A DNA stretch of 52,766 nt from an uncultured Desulfosoma sp. (lineage in GTDB: Bacteria > Desulfobacterota > Syntrophobacteria > Syntrophobacterales > DSM-9756), in assembly GCA_937960435.1 (NCBI GenBank), contig CALGPN010000047.1:1-52766 (forward strand), read 5' to 3'. The position numbers were made by a program, and so were the translations under genes. Under the pieces are notes generated by a model. That model saw only the letters and a program-made list of their open reading frames with translations. It was not told where the DNA came from and did not search any database. Within the stretch, counting starts at the first letter, position 1, and the number at the start of each line of letters is the position of its first letter. Below, in pieces: positions 23,750-32,748 of the stretch.

Positions 23750-24856
23750 ATGCCCCGCACACGTTTGAACCTGGACATTCCCTTGGAGTTTCTTTCGATT
23801 CTTACGCAAGACGGCCTTGTGGACGAAGATCTTGAGCCGGATGTGCCGGGAGAGCTTCTCCTGAAGCTTTATCGGTTCATGGTCTTGGGGCGCCGTTTCG
23901 ACGAGCGGATGCTGCAGCTGCAGCGCCAGGGGCGGATCGGCACCTTCGCCCCCATCAAGGGTCAAGAGGCCGCGCAGCTCGGCGCGGTGGCCGCTTTGGA
24001 ACCGCGCGACTGGATGGTGCCCTGCTTTCGTGAGACGGCCGCGCAGCTTTGGCGCGGAACGCCCATGGAGAGCATCCTTTTGTATTTCGGCGGCTACGAC
24101 GAGGGCGGGCGCATTCCGGACGGCCAAAAGGATCTGCCCGTGGCCATTCCTGTGGCGTCCCAATTGCTTCACGCCGTAGGCTTGGCCTGGGGCGCCAAAT
24201 ATCGGGGAACCGACGAAGTGGCCATGACGTTTTTCGGCGACGGTGCGACATCGGAAGGCGACTTTCACGAAGCCCTTAATTTTGCCGCCGTCTATCAAAC
24301 CCCGACCGTTTTCGTCTGCCAAAACAACCAATGGGCCATATCCATCCCACGTTCCAAACAGACGCGATCGCGCACCCTGGCGCAAAAAGCCTTGGCCTAC
24401 GAGATGCCCGGCATTCAGGTGGATGGAAACGATGTTTTGGCGGTCTATGTGGCGGCGAGGGAGGCTGTGGAGCGCGCTCGATCGGGCGGCGGGCCCACCT
24501 TGATTGAGTGCGTCACGTACCGCATGGCCATGCACACCACGGCGGATGATCCCACACGGTATCGGTCCGAAGAGGAAGTGCTTCAGTGGGCACGTAAGGA
24601 TCCTCTCGTGCGTTTCGAAAAATATCTTACGGACAGGGGCCTTCTGAGCCCCGAAAAGATCCAGGAGGTGGCCTCGGACACCGACGCCGCAATCCAAGAG
24701 GCTGTAAGGCGCTACGAGGAACTGGCCAAAACTTTGGGCGATCCCCTGCAGATGTTCGACCATCACTTTGAAGAGCTGCCGCCGAATCTTCGGGAACAAA
24801 AAGAGGAATTGAAAAGGCTCCTGGCGGCCGAAAGAGAGGAGGCGTCCCATGCCTAA
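23750..24856 (+). CDS. pdhA: Pyruvate dehydrogenase E1 alpha subunit
   Basis: A 368-residue thiamine diphosphate enzyme subunit that, with E1 beta, decarboxylates pyruvate and hands the acetyl group to lipoyl-E2. The ThDP/Mg motif GDGATSEGDFHEALNFAAVYQTP...NN is complete. QGRIGTFAPIKGQEAAQLG, QTRSRTLAQKALAYEMPGIQVDGND and TTADDPTRYR follow the Gram-positive PdhA sequence closely, which favours pyruvate over branched-chain keto acids. GGAG lies before the ATG. It overlaps pdhB by eight bases, the first of four tightly packed genes. Confidence 0.9.
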   Translation: MPRTRLNLDIPLEFLSILTQDGLVDEDLEPDVPGELLLKLYRFMVLGRRFDERMLQLQRQGRIGTFAPIKGQEAAQLGAVAALEPRDWMVPCFRETAAQLWRGTPMESILLYFGGYDEGGRIPDGQKDLPVAIPVASQLLHAVGLAWGAKYRGTDEVAMTFFGDGATSEGDFHEALNFAAVYQTPTVFVCQNNQWAISIPRSKQTRSRTLAQKALAYEMPGIQVDGNDVLAVYVAAREAVERARSGGGPTLIECVTYRMAMHTTADDPTRYRSEEEVLQWARKDPLVRFEKYLTDRGLLSPEKIQEVASDTDAAIQEAVRRYEELAKTLGDPLQMFDHHFEELPPNLREQKEELKRLLAAEREEASHA

Positions 24857-25835
24857 GATGACCATGGTTCAGGCCCTGAACTTGGCTCTGCGCCAGGAAA
24901 TGGAAAAAGACGACCGTGTCGTCGTGCTCGGGGAAGACGTGGGCGTGGATGGCGGTGTCTTTCGTGTCACCGAAGGACTCATTGATCTTTTTGGGCCCGA
25001 TCGTGTCCTGGACACGCCTTTGGCCGAATCGGCCATTGTGGGCATGTCCATCGGCATGGCCGTCTACGGCCTGCGACCCGTTTGTGAAATCCAGTTTTCC
25101 GGTTTCACCTATCTCAATTTTCATCAAATCGAATGCCATGCCTCTCGCCTTCGACACCGTTCCCAAGGCCGCTTTACCGTGCCCATGGTGTTGCGCACGC
25201 CTTATGGGGGCGGCGTCCGCGCCCTGGAACACCATTCGGAAAGCCGCGAAGTCTTCTACGCCCATATGCCGGGCCTCAAGATGGTGATTCCTTCGGGGCC
25301 GAGGAACGCTCGGGCGCTTTTGGTGAGCGCCATTCGGGATCCGGACCCCGTGATCTTTTTTGAACCGAAAGCGGTCTATCGCGCCTTTCGGGAAGAGGTG
25401 CCCGAAGAGGAGGAAACCATGCCCATCGGCCGATCGGTCATCGCGCGCGAGGGCCGTCATGTGACCGTCATCACCTACGGGGCCATGGTCCGGCCGACGT
25501 TGGAGGCCGCCGAGCGGCTCAGTCGTGAAGAGGGTCTAGAGGCCGAGGTGGTTGATGTGCTCACTTTGGCCCCTTTGGATGACAGCCTCATTACGGCTTC
25601 GGCCCGAAAAACCGGCCGAGTCGTCATTATCCATGAGGCGCCGCGCAGCTATGGGCCTGGAGCGGAAATCACCGCCCGCCTTGTGGAAAAGGCTTTCTAT
25701 TTTCTGGAAGCGCCGGTGCGCCGCGTGACGGGATTTGATGTCATTATGCCGCTTTTTGCGCGGGAGCAAGCCTATTTGCCCAATCCGGCGCGCATTGCCC
25801 GGGCTGTGAAAGAAACCCTTGAGGCGGCGGCTTGA
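24849..25835 (+). CDS. pdhB: Pyruvate dehydrogenase E1 beta subunit
   Basis: A 328-residue transketolase-like subunit. MTMVQALNLALRQEMEKDDRVVVLGEDVGVDGGVFRVTEGL is the usual N-terminus, with the ThDP-activating glutamate in GED. Next come DTPLAESAIVGMSIGMAVYGLRPVCEIQF and the C-terminal domain with VVIIHEAPRSYGPGAEI. The length is normal. GGCGGCTTGA and GGCGGAGG bridge the 15-base gap to the E2 gene. It works as an alpha2-beta2 tetramer with the preceding gene product. Confidence 0.92.
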   Translation: MPKMTMVQALNLALRQEMEKDDRVVVLGEDVGVDGGVFRVTEGLIDLFGPDRVLDTPLAESAIVGMSIGMAVYGLRPVCEIQFSGFTYLNFHQIECHASRLRHRSQGRFTVPMVLRTPYGGGVRALEHHSESREVFYAHMPGLKMVIPSGPRNARALLVSAIRDPDPVIFFEPKAVYRAFREEVPEEEETMPIGRSVIAREGRHVTVITYGAMVRPTLEAAERLSREEGLEAEVVDVLTLAPLDDSLITASARKTGRVVIIHEAPRSYGPGAEITARLVEKAFYFLEAPVRRVTGFDVIMPLFAREQAYLPNPARIARAVKETLEAAA

Positions 25836-25850
25836 GGCGGAGGATCGGCT

Positions 25851-27158
25851 ATGGAGAAAGTATTCCGATTGCCCGACCTTGGGGAAGGGATCCATGAAGG
25901 GGAAATCGTGGAAGTGCTGGTCCGCTCGGGAGATTCCGTCGTCGAAGGACAGCCGCTCCTGATTGTGGAAACGGACAAGGCGACCGTGGAAATTCCCTCG
26001 CCTTTCACCGGTGTAGTCCGGACCGTCCATGTGGAAGCCGGCCAGGTGGTCCATGTGGGGGATCCTTTGGTGACGGTTTTAGAGCCCGGCGAAAAAATGG
26101 AAGAACCTCCGCGTGCTCCCGAGTCGCCCGCGGAGACGGCGGTGCCGCAGAAGCCGGCCATGGAGGCACTTCCGGTGCCGGCTTCACCGGCGACCCGGCG
26201 CCTTGCCAGAGAACTGGGAGTGGATCTTCGGCGGGTGCGTCCCAGCGGCCCCGGAGGCCGGGTCACGGCGGAGGATGTGCGGCGGGCGGCCGAAGAGGCG
26301 GCCAAAGCTCCGAAAAGGCCTCCGGCGATTCCCGAGGTGGTGGCGTTCCCTTCACGGGAAGAAGGTGCCGAAGAACCGAAAGGAACGCCTTCTGAGCAAG
26401 AACCCGTGGCTCCCGCCGTTGCCGTCGTTGGAAGGCCGAGTCGCGAAGCCGAGGATCGCGTGCCCCTGAAATCCGTTCGGCGCGTCATTGCGCGCCGCAT
26501 GGCGGAAACCTGGGCTCGGGTGCCCCATGTGAGCCATCACGAGGGGGTGGACATTTCGGAGCTCGAACGGCTTCGCCAAGAGATCAACCAGGAATCGACC
26601 GATCCGGCACGCCACCTTTCGCTCACCCCGTTCCTCGTCAAGGCCGCCGTTGCGGTTCTCAAGGAGTTTCCCTATTTCAACGCGAGCCTGGATGAAGCTC
26701 GGCAGGAAATCGTTCTCAAAAGGGATTACCACATCGGGGTTGCCGTGGATTCCCCGCGGGGCCTTGTGGTTCCCGTCCTCAAGGAGGCGGACCGAAAAAG
26801 CATTACGGAACTGGCAGCAGAACTCCGAGCCCTTTCTCAACGGGCTCGATCGGGGGAACTCACCCCCGAGGATGTTTCGGGGGGAACTTTTACCTTGACC
26901 AACATCGGCGCTTTGGGCGGCCGAGGCTTCACGCCTCTGATCAATTACCCGCAGGTGGCGATCTTGGGGGCCGGCAGAGCGCGCCTGGAACCCGTGGTCG
27001 TCGGGACCTTGGAAGAACACACTGTGACGGTGCGATTGATGCTCCCCGTGGTTCTCGCCTTTGACCATCGCGTGGTGGACGGCGCCGATGGGGCCCGGTT
27101 CGTCAACCGGCTGAAAGCACTTTTGGAAGATCCCAAAAGGCTTTTGGTCTCTCTGTGA
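25851..27158 (+). CDS. pdhC: Dihydrolipoamide acyltransferase (E2) of the pyruvate dehydrogenase complex
   Basis: A 435-residue core subunit. In order: one lipoyl domain with the lipoylated Lys43 (VETDKATVEIPSP); a Pro/Ala/Glu linker; the E1/E3-binding domain (about 118-150, SPATRRLARELGVDLRRVRPSGPGGRVTAEDV); a second linker; and the acyltransferase domain with the His406-x3-Asp410 pair (FDHRVVDGADGARF). A single lipoyl domain is usual for Gram-positive-type and branched-chain complexes. The substrate call rests on the E1 alpha. No lipoate synthase or ligase gene is present in the window. Confidence 0.92.
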   Translation: MEKVFRLPDLGEGIHEGEIVEVLVRSGDSVVEGQPLLIVETDKATVEIPSPFTGVVRTVHVEAGQVVHVGDPLVTVLEPGEKMEEPPRAPESPAETAVPQKPAMEALPVPASPATRRLARELGVDLRRVRPSGPGGRVTAEDVRRAAEEAAKAPKRPPAIPEVVAFPSREEGAEEPKGTPSEQEPVAPAVAVVGRPSREAEDRVPLKSVRRVIARRMAETWARVPHVSHHEGVDISELERLRQEINQESTDPARHLSLTPFLVKAAVAVLKEFPYFNASLDEARQEIVLKRDYHIGVAVDSPRGLVVPVLKEADRKSITELAAELRALSQRARSGELTPEDVSGGTFTLTNIGALGGRGFTPLINYPQVAILGAGRARLEPVVVGTLEEHTVTVRLMLPVVLAFDHRVVDGADGARFVNRLKALLEDPKRLLVSL

Positions 27159-27175
27159 AAGGTGGGATACCGACC

Positions 27176-28603
27176 ATGGTGATGGGTGAATTGAGCCAAG
27201 AGACGGAAGTGGTCGTCATCGGCGGTGGGCCCGGAGGATATGCCGCGGCTTTCCGTGCGGCGGATCTGGGCCTGGATGTGACCCTTGTGGAAATGGAACC
27301 CCGATGCGGCGGCACTTGTTTGCTTCGAGGGTGCATTCCGTCCAAGGCCCTGTTGCAGACGGCCGAAATCATCTGGGATGCTTCGGAGGCGGCGGGCCGC
27401 GGGGTGCTTTTTGGGGGGCCAAGGCTGGACCTTGAGCAATTGCGTACTTGGAAAAACGGGATCATCGAGAAACTGGCGTCGGGTTTAAATCGCCTGGCAA
27501 AGAAACGCAGTGTGCAGATCCTTCAGGCTCGCGCTTTCTTCGAAAATGCCCGGACCCTCCGGCTGGAAGGATCGGACATCACCCACCTGAACTTTCGACA
27601 TGCCGTGGTGGCCGTCGGGTCCGAGCCGGTATGGCCGCCCGGCATTTCTTTCCAGGACGGCGGGAGGATCATGGATTCCACGGGGGCTCTGGCCCTGCAA
27701 GACATTCCCGAAAGGTTGCTCGTCGTCGGCGGCGGATACATCGGGCTGGAATTGGGATGTGCCTACGCCGTCTTTGGAAGCCGGGTCACCTTGGTGCATC
27801 GCGCGAAACAGATTCTCGGCGGTGTGGACGACGATTTGGTCCGCCCCCTGGCGAAAAGAGTCCAGAGGCTTTTTGAGGCGGTGCATCTCCAGACCGAAGT
27901 GGCGGAACTTCGTGAAAACACCCATGGAGTGGACGCCGTACTTCGAGGTCCTGATGGGACGATTCGGGAGTATTTCGACCGGGTGCTTTTCGCCGTAGGG
28001 AGGCGACCCAAGACCCGTGGGCTGGGTTTGGAAGCGGCGGGCGTCGCTTTGGATGATTCGGGTTTCATCGTTGTGGATGCGCAGCGTCGAACATCGGTGC
28101 CCCATATCTACGCCGTGGGCGACGTGGCAGGCCAGCCCATGCTGGCGCACAAGGCCATGCGCGAAGGTAAGGTCGCCGCGGAAGTCATCGCCGGTTTGCC
28201 CTCGGCTTACGACGTCCAAGCCGTTCCGGCCGTGGTCTATACAGACCCGCAAATCGCTTGGGCCGGGTTGACCGAAACGGAGGCCCGCCGAAAAAACATT
28301 TCGGTGAAAATCGCCCGGTTTCCTTGGGCCGCGTCAGGCCGGGCCCTGACCATGGAGGCCGGCGAAGGGTTGACCAAAATCCTCTTTGATCCGGAGTCCG
28401 GCCGGGTGTTGGGCATGGGGATCGTGGGACGCGGCGCCGAAACCATGATTGCCGAAGGGGTGCTGGCGATCGAAATGGGGGCTTCCGCCGAGGACTTGGC
28501 CCTCACCGTCCATGCGCACCCGACCTTGTCGGAAACGGAAGGCGAAGCCGCCGAAGTTTTCCTGGGAAGCGCGACCCATCTCTACGTGCCTCACAAACCG
28601 TAA
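27176..28603 (+). CDS. lpdA: Dihydrolipoamide dehydrogenase (E3)
   Basis: A 475-residue flavoprotein that reoxidises dihydrolipoamide with NAD. FAD site VVVIGGGPGGYAAAFRAADLG; redox cysteines Cys48 and Cys53 in GGTCLLRGCIPSKALL; NAD site VVGGGYIGLELGCAYAVFGSRV; and the catalytic HAHPTLSETEGEA near the C-terminus. The start is taken as the ATG at 27176, with AAAGGTGGG upstream; a GTG at 27155 overlapping the E2 stop is the alternative. It ends the operon; a family C repeat lies beyond it. Confidence 0.94.
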   Translation: MVMGELSQETEVVVIGGGPGGYAAAFRAADLGLDVTLVEMEPRCGGTCLLRGCIPSKALLQTAEIIWDASEAAGRGVLFGGPRLDLEQLRTWKNGIIEKLASGLNRLAKKRSVQILQARAFFENARTLRLEGSDITHLNFRHAVVAVGSEPVWPPGISFQDGGRIMDSTGALALQDIPERLLVVGGGYIGLELGCAYAVFGSRVTLVHRAKQILGGVDDDLVRPLAKRVQRLFEAVHLQTEVAELRENTHGVDAVLRGPDGTIREYFDRVLFAVGRRPKTRGLGLEAAGVALDDSGFIVVDAQRRTSVPHIYAVGDVAGQPMLAHKAMREGKVAAEVIAGLPSAYDVQAVPAVVYTDPQIAWAGLTETEARRKNISVKIARFPWAASGRALTMEAGEGLTKILFDPESGRVLGMGIVGRGAETMIAEGVLAIEMGASAEDLALTVHAHPTLSETEGEAAEVFLGSATHLYVPHKP

Positions 28604-28691
28604 GAGGCGTGGCAACGGTGCAGGGCGGTTGTTGTTTGGCGGTAATGAATGGAGTCGGCGAGGGTGAGGGTAGGGGTGAGGGTGTAGGCGT

Positions 28692-28722
28692 GTTGGGGTT
28701 CGCTGCGCTCACCCCAACCTAC
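28692..28722. repeat. REP-like hairpin, family C, between convergent genes
   Basis: GTTGGGGT/ACCCCAAC stem followed by CTAC, between the convergent lpdA and metG genes. It is the only strong hairpin there and may serve as their terminator. The stretch just upstream is G-rich and repetitive (GGGTGAGGGT units). Confidence 0.75.
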
Positions 28723-28763
28723 GGAGGCTGCAAGGTGGAGGGTTTGTGGGTGGGGAGCGGCTC

Positions 28764-30728
28764 TCAGGATACCGTGGACCCGGGGGCGGCCGGGGCGTCC
28801 GTGGTGATGAGACGCAGACCTTCCGCATGGTGGGCGGCCAGGATCATGCCGTGGGATTCCACGCCCATGAGGCGCGCGGGTTTGAGGTTGGCCACCACGA
28901 CCACCGTTTTCCCCACAAGGTCTTCCGGGGCGTAGTGCTCGCCGATCCCGGCCACCACCTGCCGGGTTTCGCCCATATCCACGAGGAGTTTCACCAGTTT
29001 CTTCGATTTGGGCACCCTTTCGGCAGTTTTCACCACCGCCACTCGAAGGTCCAGGCGCTGAAATTCTTCGATGCCGATGAGCGCGCCTTGCTCGGGCGAT
29101 TCCGCCGGGGCTGAAAGTTCTTGAGCCTTGGCCACTTTCGCGGCCGCGGCCTTTGGGGGCACCGGCCTTTCGCCGGAGGCTTGCGGCTTTTTCGCATCCA
29201 CCCGGGGAAAGAGGGCTTCGCCCTTTTCCACGGGGGTTCCTTCGGTCAGGCCGCCCCATGCGGCGTCGCGATCCAGGCGAACATCCAGGGCCGTGCGTTT
29301 GATGCCCAGGCGGCCGAGCATCTTTTCGGCCGTCTCCGGCATGAAGGGCGCAATGAGGACGGCCACGGTCTTGTTCACCTCCAGCAAGGTGCGGATAACG
29401 CTCTGCAAACGGCCTCGGCGAGCCGGGTCTTTGGCGAGATCCCAGGGGGCGGCACGGTCGATATATTTATTGGCCGCGTTGATGACGTCCCAGACGGCCA
29501 TCAGGGCCTTATGGAAGGCCAGCTGCGGGATTTCCTCCCGGTAAATGCCGACAGTCCGTTCCAACTCCGACTGAAGCGCAGCGTCTTCGGGCTCTTCGGT
29601 GTCTCCGAAGGGTGGCACCTGACCACCGAAATACCTGCCGGTCATGGCAAGAGTGCGGCTGAAGAGGTTGCCCAAATCATTGGCGAGATCGGCATTGAGG
29701 CGCTGCACTAGAGCGTCCTCGCTGAAATTGGCGTCCAGCCCGAAAACCATTTCTCGCAAAAGGAAATATCGAAAGGCATCCAGGCCGTAGAGAGGGGCCA
29801 AATCGAGAGGGCGAACCACCGTGCCCCGGCTTTTACTCATTTTGCCTTCATTGATTTTCCAATACCCGTGGACGTTCAGATGCCGGTACGGGGGAATGCC
29901 CGCCGCCTTGAGCATGGTCGGCCAGTAAATGCCGTGCGGTTTTAGAATGTCCTTGGCGATGAGGTGCTGGGCCACAGGCCAGAATTTCTCGTAAAGGGCT
30001 CCGTCGGGATAGCCCAGCGCCGACACGTAATTGATCAGGGCATCAAACCACACGTAGGTCACGAACCGGTCGTCGAAAGGCAGCGGGATGCCCCAGCTCA
30101 ACCGTTCCCGAGGCCTGGAAATGCAGAGATCCTCCAGGGGGTCGCGCAGGAAAGCCAACACTTCGTTTTTGTACCGTTCCGGCCGGATGAAATCCGGGTT
30201 CTCTTCGATGTGGTCGATGAGCCACTGCTGGTAGGCGCTCATGCGAAAAAAGTAATTTGCTTCTTCCCGTTCCACGGGCTCCGTGTCATGGTCGGGGCAC
30301 TTGCCGTCTACCAGTTCCCGGTCCGTGATGAACCGTTCGCAGCCGACGCAGTAGCGCCCTCGGTAGGTGTCGAAGTAGATGTCGCCGTTGTCGTAAACCT
30401 TTTGGAGAATGCGTTGCACGACCTGGACGTGGCGCGGTTCCGTGGTGCGGATGAAATCGTCGTGGCTGATGTTGAGCTTCGGCCACGTTTCCCGAAAAAG
30501 GGCACTGATGCGGTCCGCGTAGCTTTTGGGATCCGTCCCGGCGGCTTCGGCCGCCTGAACGATCTTATCGCCGTGTTCGTCCGTCCCCGTGAGGAAATAG
30601 GTTTCATAGCCCATGAGGCGATGGAATCGATTGAGCACGTCGGCGACGATGGTCGTGTAGGCGTGGCCGATATGGGGTTCTGCGTTGACGTAATAGATGG
30701 GCGTCGTGACATAGAAACGTTTTTCCAT
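28764..30728 (-). CDS. metG: Methionyl-tRNA synthetase with C-terminal tRNA-binding domain
   Basis: A class I synthetase of 654 residues. HIGH is at 19-22, KMSKS at 296-300, and a zinc-type finger reads YCVGCERF...GKCPDHD. The last 110 residues form a Trbp111/EMAP-II OB-fold (EFQRLDLRVAVVKTAERVPKSKKLVKLLVDMG), which helps grip the tRNA and dimerise; a Lys/Pro/Ala linker separates it from the core. It charges initiator and elongator tRNA-Met. It starts 4 bases after the ricT stop, the last gene of its operon. Confidence 0.95.
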   Translation of the reverse strand: MEKRFYVTTPIYYVNAEPHIGHAYTTIVADVLNRFHRLMGYETYFLTGTDEHGDKIVQAAEAAGTDPKSYADRISALFRETWPKLNISHDDFIRTTEPRHVQVVQRILQKVYDNGDIYFDTYRGRYCVGCERFITDRELVDGKCPDHDTEPVEREEANYFFRMSAYQQWLIDHIEENPDFIRPERYKNEVLAFLRDPLEDLCISRPRERLSWGIPLPFDDRFVTYVWFDALINYVSALGYPDGALYEKFWPVAQHLIAKDILKPHGIYWPTMLKAAGIPPYRHLNVHGYWKINEGKMSKSRGTVVRPLDLAPLYGLDAFRYFLLREMVFGLDANFSEDALVQRLNADLANDLGNLFSRTLAMTGRYFGGQVPPFGDTEEPEDAALQSELERTVGIYREEIPQLAFHKALMAVWDVINAANKYIDRAAPWDLAKDPARRGRLQSVIRTLLEVNKTVAVLIAPFMPETAEKMLGRLGIKRTALDVRLDRDAAWGGLTEGTPVEKGEALFPRVDAKKPQASGERPVPPKAAAAKVAKAQELSAPAESPEQGALIGIEEFQRLDLRVAVVKTAERVPKSKKLVKLLVDMGETRQVVAGIGEHYAPEDLVGKTVVVVANLKPARLMGVESHGMILAAHHAEGLRLITTDAPAAPGSTVS

Positions 30729-30731
30729 GCG

Positions 30732-31637
30732 TCATATCCCTTCTTCATCATCGTCCTCGTCGGCTTCGGCGACACTGACGCCCTCTCGACACGGTGAGGG
30801 GCACGGCGAATCCGAACGAACACATCCCGCCGCCTTGGGCGTCTCTTCCGGAAGCGGCCCGTAGGAGATTTCCAATTCTTCGCCGTTTTCCAAAAGAACG
30901 GTGATGGTGCGGTCCATCACGTTTTGACGAATGACTTTCCCCCGGCCCTTGGGAGTGTCCACCTTCTTGCCCAGTTTGGGCATGCCCTGCTTGTATTGGC
31001 GGTAGACGTCGTATTCGTATTGCAGGCAGCACATGAGTCGCCCGCAGGCTCCGGAAATTTTGCCGGGGTTCAGGCTGAGATTTTGTTCCTTGGCCATCTT
31101 GATGGAAACGGGATGAAAGGTCCTGAGAAACGTGGCGCAACACAGGGGCCGTCCGCATGTGCCCAGGCCGCCCACCATCTTGGCTTGGTTTCGCACTCCG
31201 ATTTGGCGCAGTTCCACGCGGGTGCGGAACCGGCGCACCAGATCTTTGACCAGCTCTCGAAAGTCCACGCGGGTCTCGGAGGTGAAATAGAAGATGATCT
31301 TGGATCGATCGAAGAAGCACTCCACGTCCACAAGGTTCATGGGCAGGTTCAGTTCTTGGATGCGTTCGAGGCAGAACTTTTCGGCTTCCTCCTCAAAACG
31401 CATGTTTTCGAAATACTTTTCGATTTCTTCCGGATGGGCGGGTCGTTCAATGGGTTTGACATCCTTCGGATGAACGTCGGGATTCTTGACAAACGGCCCT
31501 TCCACCACTTCTCCGAGGCCCATGCCCTGTTCGGTGTGGACCACCACATAGTCGCCTTTGCGCACGTCCCAATCGCCCGGGTCAAAATGATAAATTTTTC
31601 CTCCCTCTCGGAAACGGATACCGATCACCTTGTCCAT
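30732..31637 (-). CDS. ricT: PSP1-domain protein RicT (YaaT)
   Basis: A 301-residue PSP1 protein. VIGIRFREGGKIYHFDPGD opens the fold. The cysteine-rich core CGRPLCCATFL...GACGRLMCCLQYEYDVY provides the ligands that in the Bacillus RicAFT complex hold iron-sulfur clusters and link to RNase Y-dependent RNA maturation. A Cys- and acid-rich tail ends the protein. AAGGATG spaced nine bases before the ATG at 31637 favours that start over the one three codons earlier. It overlaps the end of holB by 56 bases. The tmk-holB-ricT order matches Bacillus. Its role in this organism is inferred. Confidence 0.9.
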   Translation of the reverse strand: MDKVIGIRFREGGKIYHFDPGDWDVRKGDYVVVHTEQGMGLGEVVEGPFVKNPDVHPKDVKPIERPAHPEEIEKYFENMRFEEEAEKFCLERIQELNLPMNLVDVECFFDRSKIIFYFTSETRVDFRELVKDLVRRFRTRVELRQIGVRNQAKMVGGLGTCGRPLCCATFLRTFHPVSIKMAKEQNLSLNPGKISGACGRLMCCLQYEYDVYRQYKQGMPKLGKKVDTPKGRGKVIRQNVMDRTITVLLENGEELEISYGPLPEETPKAAGCVRSDSPCPSPCREGVSVAEADEDDDEEGI

Positions 31638-32748
31638 AAACCACATCCTTAATCTTCAAGCACACGGCTTCCAGCAGGAGCTGTTTGGAAGCGTGTGCGC
31701 GATGGTGCTGTTCGGCGGTTTCGAGCACCTCGAGCACGCGCAGCAGTTTTTCCGGGTCGGCTTGAACCCATGAAGCGCACACGGTCTCATCCTGTGCCGC
31801 ACGTCCTCGTCCCCAATGGCGCAACAAAGCTTCGCGCGCCAAGAACTTAATACATTCCAGGTCCTGTTCCAAGTCTTCCGTTTCTTTGACCCATTGGGCC
31901 ACGTCCTGGAAAAAATCGAGCATGGAACAGTGCAGGAGTTTTTCCAGTCGGCCCGAGACGGCGTCCATCTTGTGCAGCCGGTTTTCTCGAGCCCATGTGC
32001 GGGCTTTTTCCAGGCTTCCGAAGGAAAGGCGGGCAAGCCTTACGGCGGTTTCGGCATCGAGGGAGAATTCCGCCTGCAGTGAGGCCGCCACGAGGTGATC
32101 CTCCAGGGGTCGGCACCGGATGTGGCAACATCGGGACACGATGGTGGGCAGGAGGCTGTAAGGTTCCGGCGCCAAAAGGAAAAAAAGGTTGGACGCCGGA
32201 GGTTCCTCCAGGATTTTCAGCAAGGCGTTGGACGCTTCCTCAGTGAGATCCTTGCTGTCTTCGATGATGATCACCCGACGGGCGGCTTCATAAGGGTGCA
32301 CCCGGCATCGCTCTTTCAGCGCCCGGATTTGGGCGAGCTTGATGGAAGCCCCATCTTTGGCGACGACCAAAACATCGGGATGAACCCCTCGAGCGATTTT
32401 GGTGCATGGGACACACCGACGGCAGGCCATGCCCGCGGGTTCGGGATGGGCGTCGGCACCGGTTGCGGATCGGGGCGCGAGGCGGCTAAGTCTCGAGACT
32501 GCGGACGACTCACCCGCGTCGTCCTCGGACCGATGGGGCACCCTCTCGGGGGCGGAGGCGATCGGCGCGGTTTGGGGGGGCTGTCCCATGCAGTTCAAGG
32601 CCTTGGCGCATTCCAGGGCCAGGGCCTTTTTGCCGACGCCGGGCATTCCCGTCAGCAGCACGGCGTGAGGCAGCTTCCCGCTTCGGATCATGCGCAAAAG
32701 GACGCGCTGGGCATGAGGTTGCCCCGTAAATCCTTCATCAACGCTCAT
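31582..32748 (-). CDS. holB: DNA polymerase III delta-prime subunit
   Basis: A 388-residue AAA+ clamp-loader subunit. P-loop GMPGVGKK (34-41), SKDLTEEASNALLKILEEPP (Walker B and sensor region) and the helical collar are standard. The zinc-type module is odd: its first cysteine (Cys53) is followed only after 55 residues by Cys109, Cys112 and Cys115, where the usual gap is about ten. The insert is low-complexity, rich in Ala, Pro, Ser and Arg. The C-terminus runs 56 bases into ricT in another frame, and the start overlaps the tmk stop by 11 bases. Confidence 0.9.
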   Translation of the reverse strand: MSVDEGFTGQPHAQRVLLRMIRSGKLPHAVLLTGMPGVGKKALALECAKALNCMGQPPQTAPIASAPERVPHRSEDDAGESSAVSRLSRLAPRSATGADAHPEPAGMACRRCVPCTKIARGVHPDVLVVAKDGASIKLAQIRALKERCRVHPYEAARRVIIIEDSKDLTEEASNALLKILEEPPASNLFFLLAPEPYSLLPTIVSRCCHIRCRPLEDHLVAASLQAEFSLDAETAVRLARLSFGSLEKARTWARENRLHKMDAVSGRLEKLLHCSMLDFFQDVAQWVKETEDLEQDLECIKFLAREALLRHWGRGRAAQDETVCASWVQADPEKLLRVLEVLETAEQHHRAHASKQLLLEAVCLKIKDVVYGQGDRYPFPRGRKNLSF

